A stretch of 64,000 bases of DNA from NCBI RefSeq assembly GCF_947488515.1, contig NZ_CANKZF010000001.1, positions 434,001-498,000 on the forward strand, in the 5' to 3' direction. Source of the stretch: an uncultured Nocardioides sp. (GTDB lineage: Bacteria > Actinomycetota > Actinomycetes > Propionibacteriales > Nocardioidaceae). Shown piece by piece: positions 15,199 to 22,629 of the stretch (the first letter of the stretch is position 1; each line of letters begins with the position of its first letter). Position numbers and translations under genes: made by a program. The notes beneath the pieces were generated by a model. It saw only the letters and a list, made by a program, of their open reading frames with translations. It was not told where the DNA came from and ran no database searches.

Positions 15199-16776
15199 AT
15201 GACCCCCTCCGCCGCCCAGGATCCCGGGCTGTCCCGACCCGCCCTGCAGTCCTGGCGTACGACGACCGCGGTGCGGGTGTTCGCCCTCGCCCTGGCGACC
15301 GGCACCGCGATCAGCGACGGCGTGCTCGTCACCTCTGCGCCGATGCTGGTCGTGCTCGGCCTGCTGGCGGCGTTCGCCTCGACGCTGGAGTGGATGACCC
15401 GCGACCGCCCCACGCACTGGCATGCGGTCGGCGAGGCCATCGCGGTGACCACGCTCGTCGTCGCCACCCAGTCCGGGTCGGACTTCGGCGCGTACCTGGC
15501 GGTCCCGGCCATCAACGCCGGCGTTCGCCACGGGCTGGTCGCCACGCTGAACGTCACCCTCGTGACAGGACTCACCGCGGCCGCGGCGATCGCCGCCGAC
15601 CCGCCCAGCGACTCGGTCCAGCGGATCGGCGAGACCCTGCCGTGGCTCATCATCGGGCTCGGTGTCGGACTGTTGGCCAGCTGGCAGTCACGCTCCATCC
15701 GCAGCCTCGCCGCCAGGCAGGCGCCCTACGCGGCAGCCCACCAGCTGATGGCCCGGGTCCACCAGCTCGCGAGCTCCGGCTCCCTGGGCCTCAACAGTGC
15801 CGCGCTGGCCGAGGACCTCGACGCTGCCATGCGCGACGCCACGGGCTGCGCTCGCACCACCATCTTCGTCGTCGAGCCCGACGAGACGCTACGCGCGCTC
15901 AACGGCGGGGAGGACGTCGACCGGATGGCCGAGGAGATCTCCCTCGACGACGGCGACCGCACCCCCGGGGCGGCGGTCGTGCCCCTGCGAGGCGCCGCCC
16001 AGACCCTGGGCTACTGCGTCCTCATCGGCGTGCCCCGCTGGACCCCCGAGCTCGACGAACGCGCCCAGGACGTGGCCGACGACTTCGCGGTCCGCCTCGA
16101 CACCGCCGTCCTCTTCGACGACGTGCGCACGCTGGCGACCTCGGAGGAACGCAACCGGATCGCCCGCGAGATGCACGACGGCGTGGCGCAGGAGATCGTC
16201 GGACTGGGCTACCTCGTGGACGAGATCGAGTCGATCAGCGACCATGCCCACACCCGCGAGCTCGCCTCGACGCTGCGCGCCGAGATCACCCGGCTGGTCT
16301 CGGAGATCCGTTTCTCCATCTTCGACCTCCGGCACGAGATCACCGACGGGCGCCTGGCAGCCTCCCTGGCCGACTACGCCCGAGAGGTCAGCCACGCGAC
16401 CGGCCTGCGGGTCCACCTGTCACTGGCGGAGTCCGGCCCGCCCCTGTCGCCCCGCACGGCCACGGAGGTGCTGCGAGTGGCGCAGGAGGCCATCGGCAAC
16501 GTCCGCAAGCACGCCGGCGCCAGCAACCTGTGGGTCACCTTCGACTCCGACGGGTCGACCCTGAGCCTGGCGATCGAGGACGACGGCGTCGGAAAGGCCG
16601 AGCCGCGCGAGCACCACTGGGGGCTGCAGACGATGCGCGAGCGCGCAGAAGGCGTCGGAGCCCGGCTCGACGTGTCACCCCGACCCGACGGCGGAACCGT
16701 CGTCAGCCTGCGGTCACTGGTGCCCGCAGACTCACACAGAGAGAAGGCCCATGGGCACCACCGTGCTACTGGTTGA
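15199..16776 (+). CDS. NarL-type sensor histidine kinase of the pilus locus
   Basis: The 525-residue membrane sensor has four or five hydrophobic segments in the first 165 residues, a GAF-like region (about 185-300), and the HisKA_3 dimerisation box EERNRIAREMHDGVAQEI with the phospho-accepting His near residue 327. The HATPase region follows, with EVLRVAQEAIGNVRKHAGA and DDGVGKA, then GLQTMRERAEGVGARLDV. The family phosphorylates LuxR/NarL-type regulators, and one follows with a 26-bp overlap. GGGGAG directly abuts ATG 15199, so the start is uncertain. Being co-transcribed with tadC points to control of pilus genes; the signal is unknown. Confidence 0.88.
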   Translation: MTPSAAQDPGLSRPALQSWRTTTAVRVFALALATGTAISDGVLVTSAPMLVVLGLLAAFASTLEWMTRDRPTHWHAVGEAIAVTTLVVATQSGSDFGAYLAVPAINAGVRHGLVATLNVTLVTGLTAAAAIAADPPSDSVQRIGETLPWLIIGLGVGLLASWQSRSIRSLAARQAPYAAAHQLMARVHQLASSGSLGLNSAALAEDLDAAMRDATGCARTTIFVVEPDETLRALNGGEDVDRMAEEISLDDGDRTPGAAVVPLRGAAQTLGYCVLIGVPRWTPELDERAQDVADDFAVRLDTAVLFDDVRTLATSEERNRIAREMHDGVAQEIVGLGYLVDEIESISDHAHTRELASTLRAEITRLVSEIRFSIFDLRHEITDGRLAASLADYAREVSHATGLRVHLSLAESGPPLSPRTATEVLRVAQEAIGNVRKHAGASNLWVTFDSDGSTLSLAIEDDGVGKAEPREHHWGLQTMRERAEGVGARLDVSPRPDGGTVVSLRSLVPADSHREKAHGHHRATG

Positions 16777-17398
16777 CGACCACGAGCTCATTCGTCAGGG
16801 CCTGGCCCGCGCGTTCGAGCGTGAGGACGGCATGACCGTCGTGGGCCAGGCCGGCAGCGTCGCCGAGGGCGTGTCGCTCTGGCGGAGCCTCGAGCCCGAC
16901 GTCGTCGTCACCGACCTGCAGATGCCCGACGGCAGTGGTCTCGACGTGGTCCGCGCGATCCGCCAGGAGAGCGAGTCGACCGGAGCCGTGGTCCTCACGA
17001 TGCACGCCGGCGACGACCAGATCTTCGCGGCGATGGAGGCGGGCGCATCGGCCTTCGTCGGCAAGGACACCCGAGCCACCGAGGTGGTGAGCGCGGCCAG
17101 GCACGCCGCAGTCGCTCCTCGCACGTTCCTCTGCGCGGGCCTCAGCCAGGCCGTCATGCGGCGTGCGACCGCACCCGCCCCGCCGAAGCTGTCCGGGCGC
17201 GAGTCCGAGGTGCTCGCGCTGCTCGCCGACGGTCTCGGGACCAGCGAGATCGCCTCCTCGCTCTACATGAGCGAGTCCACGGCCAAGACCCACATCACGC
17301 ACATCTACCAGAAGCTGGGTGCCGTCAACCGGGCCCAGGCGCTGGTCGGCGCGATGCGTCTGGGACTGCTCGACCACGCCTCGCCCGAGCGCTTCTGA
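16751..17398 (+). CDS. LuxR/NarL-family response regulator of the pilus locus
   Basis: The 215-residue regulator has a receiver domain with the acidic pair DD at 9-10, phospho-acceptor D55 in VVTDLQMPDG, the conserved Thr in VVLTMHA and Lys in FVGKD. It ends with a LuxR-type helix-turn-helix (LSGRESEVLALLADGLGTSEIASSLYMSE, then AKTHITHIYQKLGAVNR). It overlaps the kinase gene and is its obvious partner. NarL-type regulators bind short inverted or direct repeats as dimers, so the CTAGTC/GACTAG sites at 2893, 8639, 17435 and 26418 are candidate targets. One of them lies 37 bp after this gene. That link is inference. Confidence 0.9.
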   Translation: MGTTVLLVDDHELIRQGLARAFEREDGMTVVGQAGSVAEGVSLWRSLEPDVVVTDLQMPDGSGLDVVRAIRQESESTGAVVLTMHAGDDQIFAAMEAGASAFVGKDTRATEVVSAARHAAVAPRTFLCAGLSQAVMRRATAPAPPKLSGRESEVLALLADGLGTSEIASSLYMSESTAKTHITHIYQKLGAVNRAQALVGAMRLGLLDHASPERF

Positions 17399-17434
17399 CG
17401 GTCGTAGTCCGCGAGCCCTTGCCGGGTGGTCGAC

Positions 17435-17454
17435 GACTAGTCACAAGGGACTAC
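17435..17454. promoter_or_regulatory. CTAGTC-type site C, upstream of the first flp gene
   Basis: GACTAGTC (17435-17442) is followed by a degenerate half site GGACTAC (17448-17454); a GTAGTC half site lies upstream at 17404-17409. The palindrome is about 130 bp before the first pilin start, within a 175-bp gap that otherwise shows no gene. No clear -10 hexamer at the 79-80 bp spacing of sites A and B was found. Confidence 0.55.
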
Positions 17455-17573
17455 CCAGACGAGGCCGATCACCTGATTCGTCGATCGGCGGATCTTGGCA
17501 GAGTCTTCCTCGACGGGTCCTCGTGGGCTCGGAGACCCAGGCTCATCACACAGACAAACCAAGGGGAAACATC

Positions 17574-17765
17574 ATGCTCGAGAAGCTCCAGTTCATGACC
17601 ATCATGCTCGTCAACGACATCAAGGCCAAGCGTGACGACCGCGGTGCCACCGCTGTCGAGTACGGCCTGATGGTCGCGCTCATCGCCGTGGTCATCATCG
17701 GCGCCGTCACCACCCTCGGTGGCAACCTCAAGGCGATGTTCACCACCATCTCCGGCTCTGTCTGA
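17574..17765 (+). CDS. Flp/Fap-type pilin 1
   Basis: The 63-residue prepilin has a 24-residue leader ending in RG, then ATAVEYGLMVALIAVVIIGA, the Flp signature with glycine at the cleavage site, glutamate at position 5 and tyrosine at 6 of the mature protein, and a hydrophobic assembly helix. The mature pilin would be about 39 residues. AAGGGGA (17561-17567) is a strong ribosome-binding site. The gene follows site C and is closed by a 12-bp hairpin at 17787-17815, so it can be expressed independently and at a higher level than the next pilin genes. No TadV/CpaA prepilin peptidase is encoded in this window. Confidence 0.93.
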   Translation: MLEKLQFMTIMLVNDIKAKRDDRGATAVEYGLMVALIAVVIIGAVTTLGGNLKAMFTTISGSV

Positions 17766-17786
17766 GAAAGCGCCTTCGATCGGCAT

Positions 17787-17815
17787 CCGGGTGGGCACGC
17801 TCTGTGCCCACCCGG
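17787..17815 (+). terminator. Hairpin terminator or attenuator between pilin genes 1 and 2
   Basis: CCGGGTGGGCAC (17787-17798) and GTGCCCACCCGG (17804-17815) are perfect 12-bp arms with a GCTCT loop, followed by TCCCTTTA. It probably ends or attenuates the pilin 1 transcript. Confidence 0.75.
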
Positions 17816-17915
17816 TCCCTTTAGCGGGCGTCGTTCGCGTGGACTCCCAAGTCTCGCTGCACCGCCCCAGCCGGACCGATTCTGTCGACATCCCAGCTGA
17901 AGATAGGAACCGCAC

Positions 17916-18089
17916 ATGATCGAGAAGTTCGTTGCATTGATGCTGCTTGGCCCCGACGAGGAAAAAGGTGCCACCGCCGTCGAGTACGGCCTCATGGTCG
18001 CCCTGATCGCGGTCGTCATCATCGGCGCCGTCACCACCATGGGCGGCAACCTGAAGGGGCTGTTCGAGACAATGGCCGGCTCTGTCTGA
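17916..18089 (+). CDS. Flp/Fap-type pilin 2
   Basis: The 57-residue prepilin is too short for many gene finders. After a leader MIEKFVALMLLGPDEEKG it carries ATAVEYGLMVALIAVVIIGA, identical to pilin 1 over the first 20 mature residues, then TTMGGNLKGLFETMAGSV. This high identity indicates a recent duplication. The ribosome-binding site is weak (AGGA near 17905). It would be processed after KG by a Tad prepilin peptidase and assembled into, or alternate with, the pilin 1 filament. Confidence 0.9.
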   Translation: MIEKFVALMLLGPDEEKGATAVEYGLMVALIAVVIIGAVTTMGGNLKGLFETMAGSV

Positions 18090-18137
18090 GCGAGCGCGTC
18101 ACAACCGCGCGTGCTCCGTACGCTTACTAGGAGAGAC

Positions 18138-18296
18138 ATGGTCATCCCAAATTGGGACGAGGAGAGCGGAGCTACAGCTGTCGAGTACGGCTTGATGGTG
18201 GGACTCATCGCCCTCGTCATCGTCGGAGGCGTCACTCTCTTCGGGATCTCGGTCGGCAACCTCTTCACCATCCCGGCTGGCACGTTCAAGTCCTGA
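18138..18296 (+). CDS. Flp/Fap-type pilin 3, divergent
   Basis: The 52-residue prepilin has the leader MVIPNWDEESG followed by ATAVEYGLMVGLIALVIVGG, so the cleavage and assembly motif is kept. The helix and tail (VTLFGISVGNLFTIPAGTFKS) differ from pilins 1 and 2, suggesting a minor or specialised subunit. AGGAGAG (18129-18135) directly precedes ATG 18138, which is preferred over the GTG at 18111. It is the last gene of the pilus locus, before a strong terminator. Confidence 0.88.
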   Translation: MVIPNWDEESGATAVEYGLMVGLIALVIVGGVTLFGISVGNLFTIPAGTFKS

Positions 18297-18342
18297 CAGC
18301 CGGGCGGCTCGACCGCACCACGGGGCTCCGGTCCTACTGTCA

Positions 18343-18375
18343 CTGAAGGCGACCTGGTCACCAGGTCGCCTTCAG
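18343..18375. terminator. Strong bidirectional terminator after the pilus locus
   Basis: CTGAAGGCGACCTGGT (18343-18358) and ACCAGGTCGCCTTCAG (18360-18375) are perfect 16-nt arms. It lies between the convergent pilin 3 and metallopeptidase genes. Confidence 0.85.
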
Positions 18376-18403
18376 CGCGTCCGGGTCCCCTTCTCCCGCC
18401 GGC

Positions 18404-19543
18404 TCATCGGACGAGGTCCCGCAGCCGATCCCGCCAGACCGCGACGAGGTCCGGGAGCGACAGCCCCGCGCGGCGCAGGACCGCCCCTGTGGACGTCCCC
18501 CCTGACGCGGCGTCGTACACGTCCACCAGGCCCCGCTCCCCCATCCTCTCGGCGATGACCCGACAGGCGAGCCACGCCTCCTCGTAGCGGGCCTGCAGGT
18601 CGCGCGCGCGGGTGTCGAAGTCCGCCGCCGTCGGCAGCGCGTCCGGTACGCCGTCGCGCCTGGCCGCCGCGACGGCCCGTCCCAGGGTCACGCGGTCCGG
18701 CAGGCGCGTGCCACGGAGCGCGACGTAGTCGGCAAAGCCCTCGAGCAGCCAGGGCTCGACCGGCTCGCGCACCGCATCGGTCGCGACATGGACCAGCTCG
18801 TGGCTCATGACCACCTGCGCGCCCACGCGGCGCAGCCCGTCGGTGACGTCGGGGTTCACGAACACGTGGACGGGCCCGTCACCGTCCGAGGGTCGTCCGA
18901 CCGGGGCGGTCACCGCAGCGATCCCGGCGTAGGTCCCGGGTCGCGCGCCCAGGGTCTCGTCGAGCGCCGCTGCGGTGGCGGGCACCTCCACCACGACGGG
19001 CGAGCTCCACTCCGGGAGGACGCGCCGTACGACGTCGATGCCCCGCGCCGTGCGTGCCGCCGTGACCTCGGCGACGCTCGAGGAGCCGTCCGCCATCACG
19101 AGGACGCCGTCCGACCGGGAGACCGCGAGGCGGCCACGGAGCCACAGCGGCAGGCGCGTCCCCGCTGCGTCGGACGTCGCGAACTCCGCGATGCCCAGTC
19201 CCCCGCCGCTCGGCGCGAAGCTCACGACCACGTCGCTGCGCGCCGGCGCCGCGTCGAAGCCGCGCACGCGCCAGGTCAGCTCGGCCACGCCCCTCCACGA
19301 GCCGTCCGCGGCGACGGTGCCCAGCTGGTCGACGTAGCGTGCGTCCACGGCCGTGAGGTCCAGCGAGCGGACGTTGGCCGCGATGCCGGACAGCAGGTCG
19401 TCCGCGGCCGGCACCTGAGGGGGCGCCAGCTGCGCCAGGGCCTGCCCGTCACGTTGCTCGACGGCCTCGACGAACGCGGTCAGCGCGGCCGCCGCCTCCG
19501 CCGGACTCGCCCGTGGCGCCTCGGTCGGCTGAGCGGGCGCCAC
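18404..19543 (-). CDS. Zinc metallopeptidase-like protein (HExxH), probably membrane anchored
   Basis: From GTG 19543 the protein is 379 residues. The first third looks like a secreted NTF2-like or lumazine-binding-type domain. The C-terminal part has the gluzincin motif SHELVHVATDAV and, 20-odd residues on, EGFADYVALRG, giving HExxH plus a downstream Glu ligand. Upstream of GTG 19543 the same frame continues without a stop. It encodes a membrane anchor (LLWAAGLSLFLGVVLAVVLV) but contains no ATG, GTG or TTG. A CTG at 19666, overlapping the NlpC/P60 stop, would give ADQQTSKAGRP plus that anchor. I infer the true product starts there and is surface exposed. The target is unknown; the partner gene encodes a wall hydrolase. 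Confidence 0.75.
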   Translation of the reverse strand: MAPAQPTEAPRASPAEAAAALTAFVEAVEQRDGQALAQLAPPQVPAADDLLSGIAANVRSLDLTAVDARYVDQLGTVAADGSWRGVAELTWRVRGFDAAPARSDVVVSFAPSGGGLGIAEFATSDAAGTRLPLWLRGRLAVSRSDGVLVMADGSSSVAEVTAARTARGIDVVRRVLPEWSSPVVVEVPATAAALDETLGARPGTYAGIAAVTAPVGRPSDGDGPVHVFVNPDVTDGLRRVGAQVVMSHELVHVATDAVREPVEPWLLEGFADYVALRGTRLPDRVTLGRAVAAARRDGVPDALPTAADFDTRARDLQARYEEAWLACRVIAERMGERGLVDVYDAASGGTSTGAVLRRAGLSLPDLVAVWRDRLRDLVR

Positions 19544-19658
19544 CTCGTGCCGGCCGTCCCGGGTGAGGACGACGAGGACGACCGCCAGGACGACCCCGAG
19601 GAACAGCGAAAGGCCGGCCGCCCACAGGAGTGGACGACCGGCCTTCGATGTCTGCTGG

Positions 19659-20654
19659 TCAGCCAGGGCGGACCGCGCCGACGAAGGGCATCGAGTACAG
19701 GCCCGAGACGGCGACGCCGGTGCCGGGGTTGGCAGCGTGGACGATCATGCCGTTGCCGATGTACATGCCGACGTGGCTGATCGGGCTGTAGTAGAAGACC
19801 AGGTCGCCGGGCTGCAGGTCGCTGGCGGCGATGCGCGGACCGGAGCTGAACTGGGCGCTGGACGAGTGCGGGAGCGACACACCGGCCTGGGCCCAGGCGC
19901 GCATGGTCAGGCCGCTGCAGTCGAAGGCGTTCTCACCCATCGCGCCGTAGACGTAGGCGTCGCCCACCTGTGCCATCGCGTACTGGACAGCCGCGGCAGC
20001 GCGGCCGGACGCGGGGACGGAGACCGAGCTGGGCGCGCGGGTGGTGGTTCCGCGCGAGGCGAGCACACGCTCGCGCTCCTCGGCCTCGAGGTCGGCGAGC
20101 AGGTCCTTGGCCTCGGCGAGCTTGTCGTCGACCGTGTCCTTCTCGGCACTCAGCTGCTCGGTGATCTCAGCGATCTCCTTGGTGCGGGACGCGGTGGCCT
20201 CGCGACGGATCTCGAGGGCCTCGAGCTCGGTGTCGTAGTCGGAGAGCAGCGACGCCTGGAGGTCGTTGAACGACGACATCGTCGAGAGCGAGTCGAGGAA
20301 CGCTCCCGGGTCGTCGGAGACGACGATCTGGCCGACGGTCGAGATGCCCTCTCCCTCGAGCTGGCGCACGACGGCGTCGGAGACCTGGTCGCGGACGGCG
20401 CCGAGGCGCTCGTCCTGGCGATCCTGGTCGGCCTTCAGACCGTCGAGGTCGCTTCGCAGGTCAGCGAGGTCGAGCTGGGCGTCGTGGAGGCGCTCCTGCG
20501 CCGCCTCGGCCTCGTGGTAGAGGCGGTCGACGCGAACCTTGACGTCCTTGATGTCGGGGTCGGCCTGCGCGGGGGTTGCAGGCACGAAAGCGATGGCAGC
20601 GATCGCGGAGAGACCAAGAACGGTCGCGCCAACTCGCTTGCGGGTGTGAGCCAC
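19659..20654 (-). CDS. Secreted NlpC/P60 peptidoglycan endopeptidase with coiled coil
   Basis: The 331-residue protein has a signal peptide (1-31, ending AQA), a long heptad-rich region (about 35-200) and a C-terminal NlpC/P60 domain. The catalytic Cys is in AFDCSGLTMRAW (about residue 246), the His in ISHVGMYIGNG, and the third polar residue in IVHAANP. Such RipA-like enzymes cut the stem peptide of peptidoglycan during growth and division; the coiled coil usually controls access to the active site. The start is GTG 20654 with GAGGAG upstream. A cyclic-di-AMP riboswitch sits in its leader, linking the enzyme to osmotic and potassium signalling as known for actinobacterial rpf and nlpC genes. 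Confidence 0.92.
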   Translation of the reverse strand: MAHTRKRVGATVLGLSAIAAIAFVPATPAQADPDIKDVKVRVDRLYHEAEAAQERLHDAQLDLADLRSDLDGLKADQDRQDERLGAVRDQVSDAVVRQLEGEGISTVGQIVVSDDPGAFLDSLSTMSSFNDLQASLLSDYDTELEALEIRREATASRTKEIAEITEQLSAEKDTVDDKLAEAKDLLADLEAEERERVLASRGTTTRAPSSVSVPASGRAAAAVQYAMAQVGDAYVYGAMGENAFDCSGLTMRAWAQAGVSLPHSSSAQFSSGPRIAASDLQPGDLVFYYSPISHVGMYIGNGMIVHAANPGTGVAVSGLYSMPFVGAVRPG

Positions 20655-20675
20655 GAGCGGGGGAACTCCTCGGGG

Positions 20676-20815
20676 TGTCGTACGCCTACCAGGTGAGCTG
20701 ACGGGTTCGGCACGACTGGCCTACTCCTGCTCCTCGTGCCGCTCGCGCAGCACGCCTCACAGGCGATTCACCCCAGGGGGAAGTGTGGTTCCCCGGCTCG
20801 TCGACCACGGTGATG
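20676..20815 (-). ncRNA. ydaO/yuaA cyclic-di-AMP riboswitch
   Basis: Read on the minus strand, the leader of the NlpC/P60 gene contains the conserved ydaO blocks in order: GAGCCGGGGAACCAC (near 20800), then GGGGTGAATCGCC, a variable hairpin, and CCGAACCCGTCAGCTCACCT followed by GGTAGGCGTACGA near 20680. The 5' segment GTGGTCGAC can pair with GTACGACAC at the 3' end as P1. This class binds cyclic-di-AMP and usually lowers expression of wall hydrolase genes in actinobacteria. The boundaries are approximate. The remaining 140 bp up to 20959 hold the promoter but no gene that I can see. Confidence 0.88.
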
Positions 20816-20959
20816 CGGGGGTGTGGTCCACGACTCGGCGCGACGTCCGCGCGGGCCTGGTGACCCACTGCCACGGACGTCAGCCCACACCCTAGACCGC
20901 ACGGGAAGCCGTCGCCAATCTTCGGGTCAACTTGTGGGAAGTCGTGTCGCGGCCCGGGG

Positions 20960-21166
20960 TCAGGCCGACTCGATGACCGGGCCGTTCACCGGCTCCACGA
21001 GCCGCAGGGGCGGCACCAGGCCACCTGAGGCCAGCACGTCGAGCGCGGCCATCTCGTCGTCGTCGATGGTCAGCTCGGGAGGTGGGCCGAGGAGCACCGT
21101 CACCACGCAGTCGTGGCAGTGCAGCCCACGCACCACGCAGGTGTCGCAATCGATCCGTGTCGTCAT
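20960..21166 (-). CDS. Small cysteine/histidine protein, unknown function
   Basis: The 68-residue protein begins MTTRIDCDTCVVRGLHCHDC. Four cysteines in CxxC-x5-HCxxC spacing, with an intervening His, could bind one metal ion. The rest (PPELTIDDDEMAALDVLASGG and a hydrophobic tail) has no recognised domain. ATG 21166 is chosen because the cysteine motif follows at once; the longer open frame upstream is arginine-rich and overlaps the neighbouring gene. It lies upstream of the riboswitch-controlled NlpC/P60 gene, 300 bp away on the same strand. I recall similar short proteins in other actinobacteria but cannot give a function. Confidence 0.6.
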   Translation of the reverse strand: MTTRIDCDTCVVRGLHCHDCVVTVLLGPPPELTIDDDEMAALDVLASGGLVPPLRLVEPVNGPVIESA

Positions 21167-21234
21167 GTCCCGAACGGTGACAGGGGCCACCGACAACGGC
21201 CTCCGGTGCCGCCGCAGCGAGGGGGACGCCGGCC

Positions 21235-22629
21235 TCAGCGCCTGACGTAGCAGGTCCAGGTCTCGCCGCAGTCGCGTGGCTCGAAAGCCGGGTCCCCGGA
21301 CATGAGGTCGGCCTGTGCCGAACCCTCCTGCGCCACCACCACGTCGGAGCCTGCGACCGCGACCGCTGCGCCCTCGTCGCCGTCGAGGAAGTCGAGGTAG
21401 GCGGCCTGCACGGGGTGGCTGAACGCGTCGAGCGGGTTCCCCGCCCACAGCACCACCCCCGCGACTGCCAGGGACTCCGACAGGGGCGCCGGGGCCAGGA
21501 CCACACCGTCTCCCGCCACCCGCGCGACCTCGTCGACCACGTCGGGCGGGGCGCCCAGCACCGCGTCGCCGCGCACGACGACGATCGGCAGGGCGACCAC
21601 CAGCGGGATGCCGATGGCGAAGGCCGCGAGCCGGGCCGGGCGGCGGTCTGCCCGGACCTCAGCGGCTCGCCCTCCCTCGACACGGCGGCTCCCGGCGAGG
21701 ACCACGAGGAGCATGAGCAGCCACGTGCCGTGCCTGGCTGCGGTCGCGGTGGCCAGGCACAGACCCAGCACCGCGACGTACTCCCACGGACGCCGACGTG
21801 AGCGCACGAACAGCGCGAGGAGGACGGCGGCGGACAGGACCATGACCACGTCGAAGGGCATGCCGAGGCTGGGCCGGGCCCACAGCCCCTCGCCCCGCTG
21901 GGCCGACACGTTGTCGAACACCTCGGCGTAGTAGGTCGGGGTGCGCCACAGCTCCGGGGTGGCGCACAGCGCGAGCAGGCTCGACACGCCGACGGCCGTG
22001 GCCAGCCAGAAGTCCGAGCGGATGCGTTCGACGACCAGGTAGGCGCCGAGCACGCACACCCCCAGCAGGGCGGCCCCGTGCAGGTTGCCCCACACCGCGA
22101 CGAGCGGGACCGCCCACCAGATCCGTCGGTCCGGGTGGCGGGCCTGGCTCGCGACGAGGGCGAGCAGCAGCGCGAACGGCACCAGCGAGAGCGTCTGCGC
22201 CCGCACGATGCCCAGGGTCGCGAGCGCCCCCGCCCCCAGCGCGAGCAGCGCACCAGCGGTGTAGCGGTCGCTCGCGCCTCCGGACCGCGCCGTCCGGGCC
22301 AGCACGTACATGGTGACGACGAGCACGACAACGTGCGCGAGCACGGTTGCCTGCTCGCCGAGGTCGTGGACGACGGAGGCGAGGAGCTGCGCGAGGACCG
22401 GGACGTTGTGCCAGCCTGCCGTGTCGCTGGCGGCGAAGGGCACCCCGTCCGGCACGTGCATCGCGGCCCGGATGTCGTCGCCGAGCGCCACCAGCCAGTC
22501 CCAGTCACCGCCGACCCGGACGAAGGCGGCGAAGAACGCCGAGACGAGCGTCATCGACGCGATGGTCCACCGCCACGACGCCACACCGGTTGCGGTGGCG
22601 GGTGCGGTGGAGGTGGCGGTCGTGCTCAT
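21235..22629 (-). CDS. Polytopic membrane protein, GT-C-like
   Basis: The 464-residue protein has about ten hydrophobic segments and a C-terminal extracytoplasmic part that includes two cysteines (CGETWTC). Features such as GDDIRAAMHVPDG in the first loop, AGWHNVPVLAQ, and WGNLHGAALLG in a membrane-proximal loop resemble uncharacterised bacterial GT-C membrane glycosyltransferases and oligosaccharide ligases, where an acidic first loop and an N-x-HG segment recur. That is a resemblance, not proof. Its ATG overlaps the stop of the upstream NYN-domain gene (ATGA), so it belongs to a three-gene minus-strand operon with the NYN and zinc-ribbon genes. Confidence 0.7.
   Translation of the reverse strand: MSTTATSTAPATATGVASWRWTIASMTLVSAFFAAFVRVGGDWDWLVALGDDIRAAMHVPDGVPFAASDTAGWHNVPVLAQLLASVVHDLGEQATVLAHVVVLVVTMYVLARTARSGGASDRYTAGALLALGAGALATLGIVRAQTLSLVPFALLLALVASQARHPDRRIWWAVPLVAVWGNLHGAALLGVCVLGAYLVVERIRSDFWLATAVGVSSLLALCATPELWRTPTYYAEVFDNVSAQRGEGLWARPSLGMPFDVVMVLSAAVLLALFVRSRRRPWEYVAVLGLCLATATAARHGTWLLMLLVVLAGSRRVEGGRAAEVRADRRPARLAAFAIGIPLVVALPIVVVRGDAVLGAPPDVVDEVARVAGDGVVLAPAPLSESLAVAGVVLWAGNPLDAFSHPVQAAYLDFLDGDEGAAVAVAGSDVVVAQEGSAQADLMSGDPAFEPRDCGETWTCYVRR

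Noticed and set aside
22560..22622. Another copy of the GGTGGCGG palindromic element
   Set aside because: The GGTGGCGG-like runs here are low-complexity codons for the Ala/Thr-rich N-terminus of the membrane protein and lack the arm ending and the 27-nt loop.
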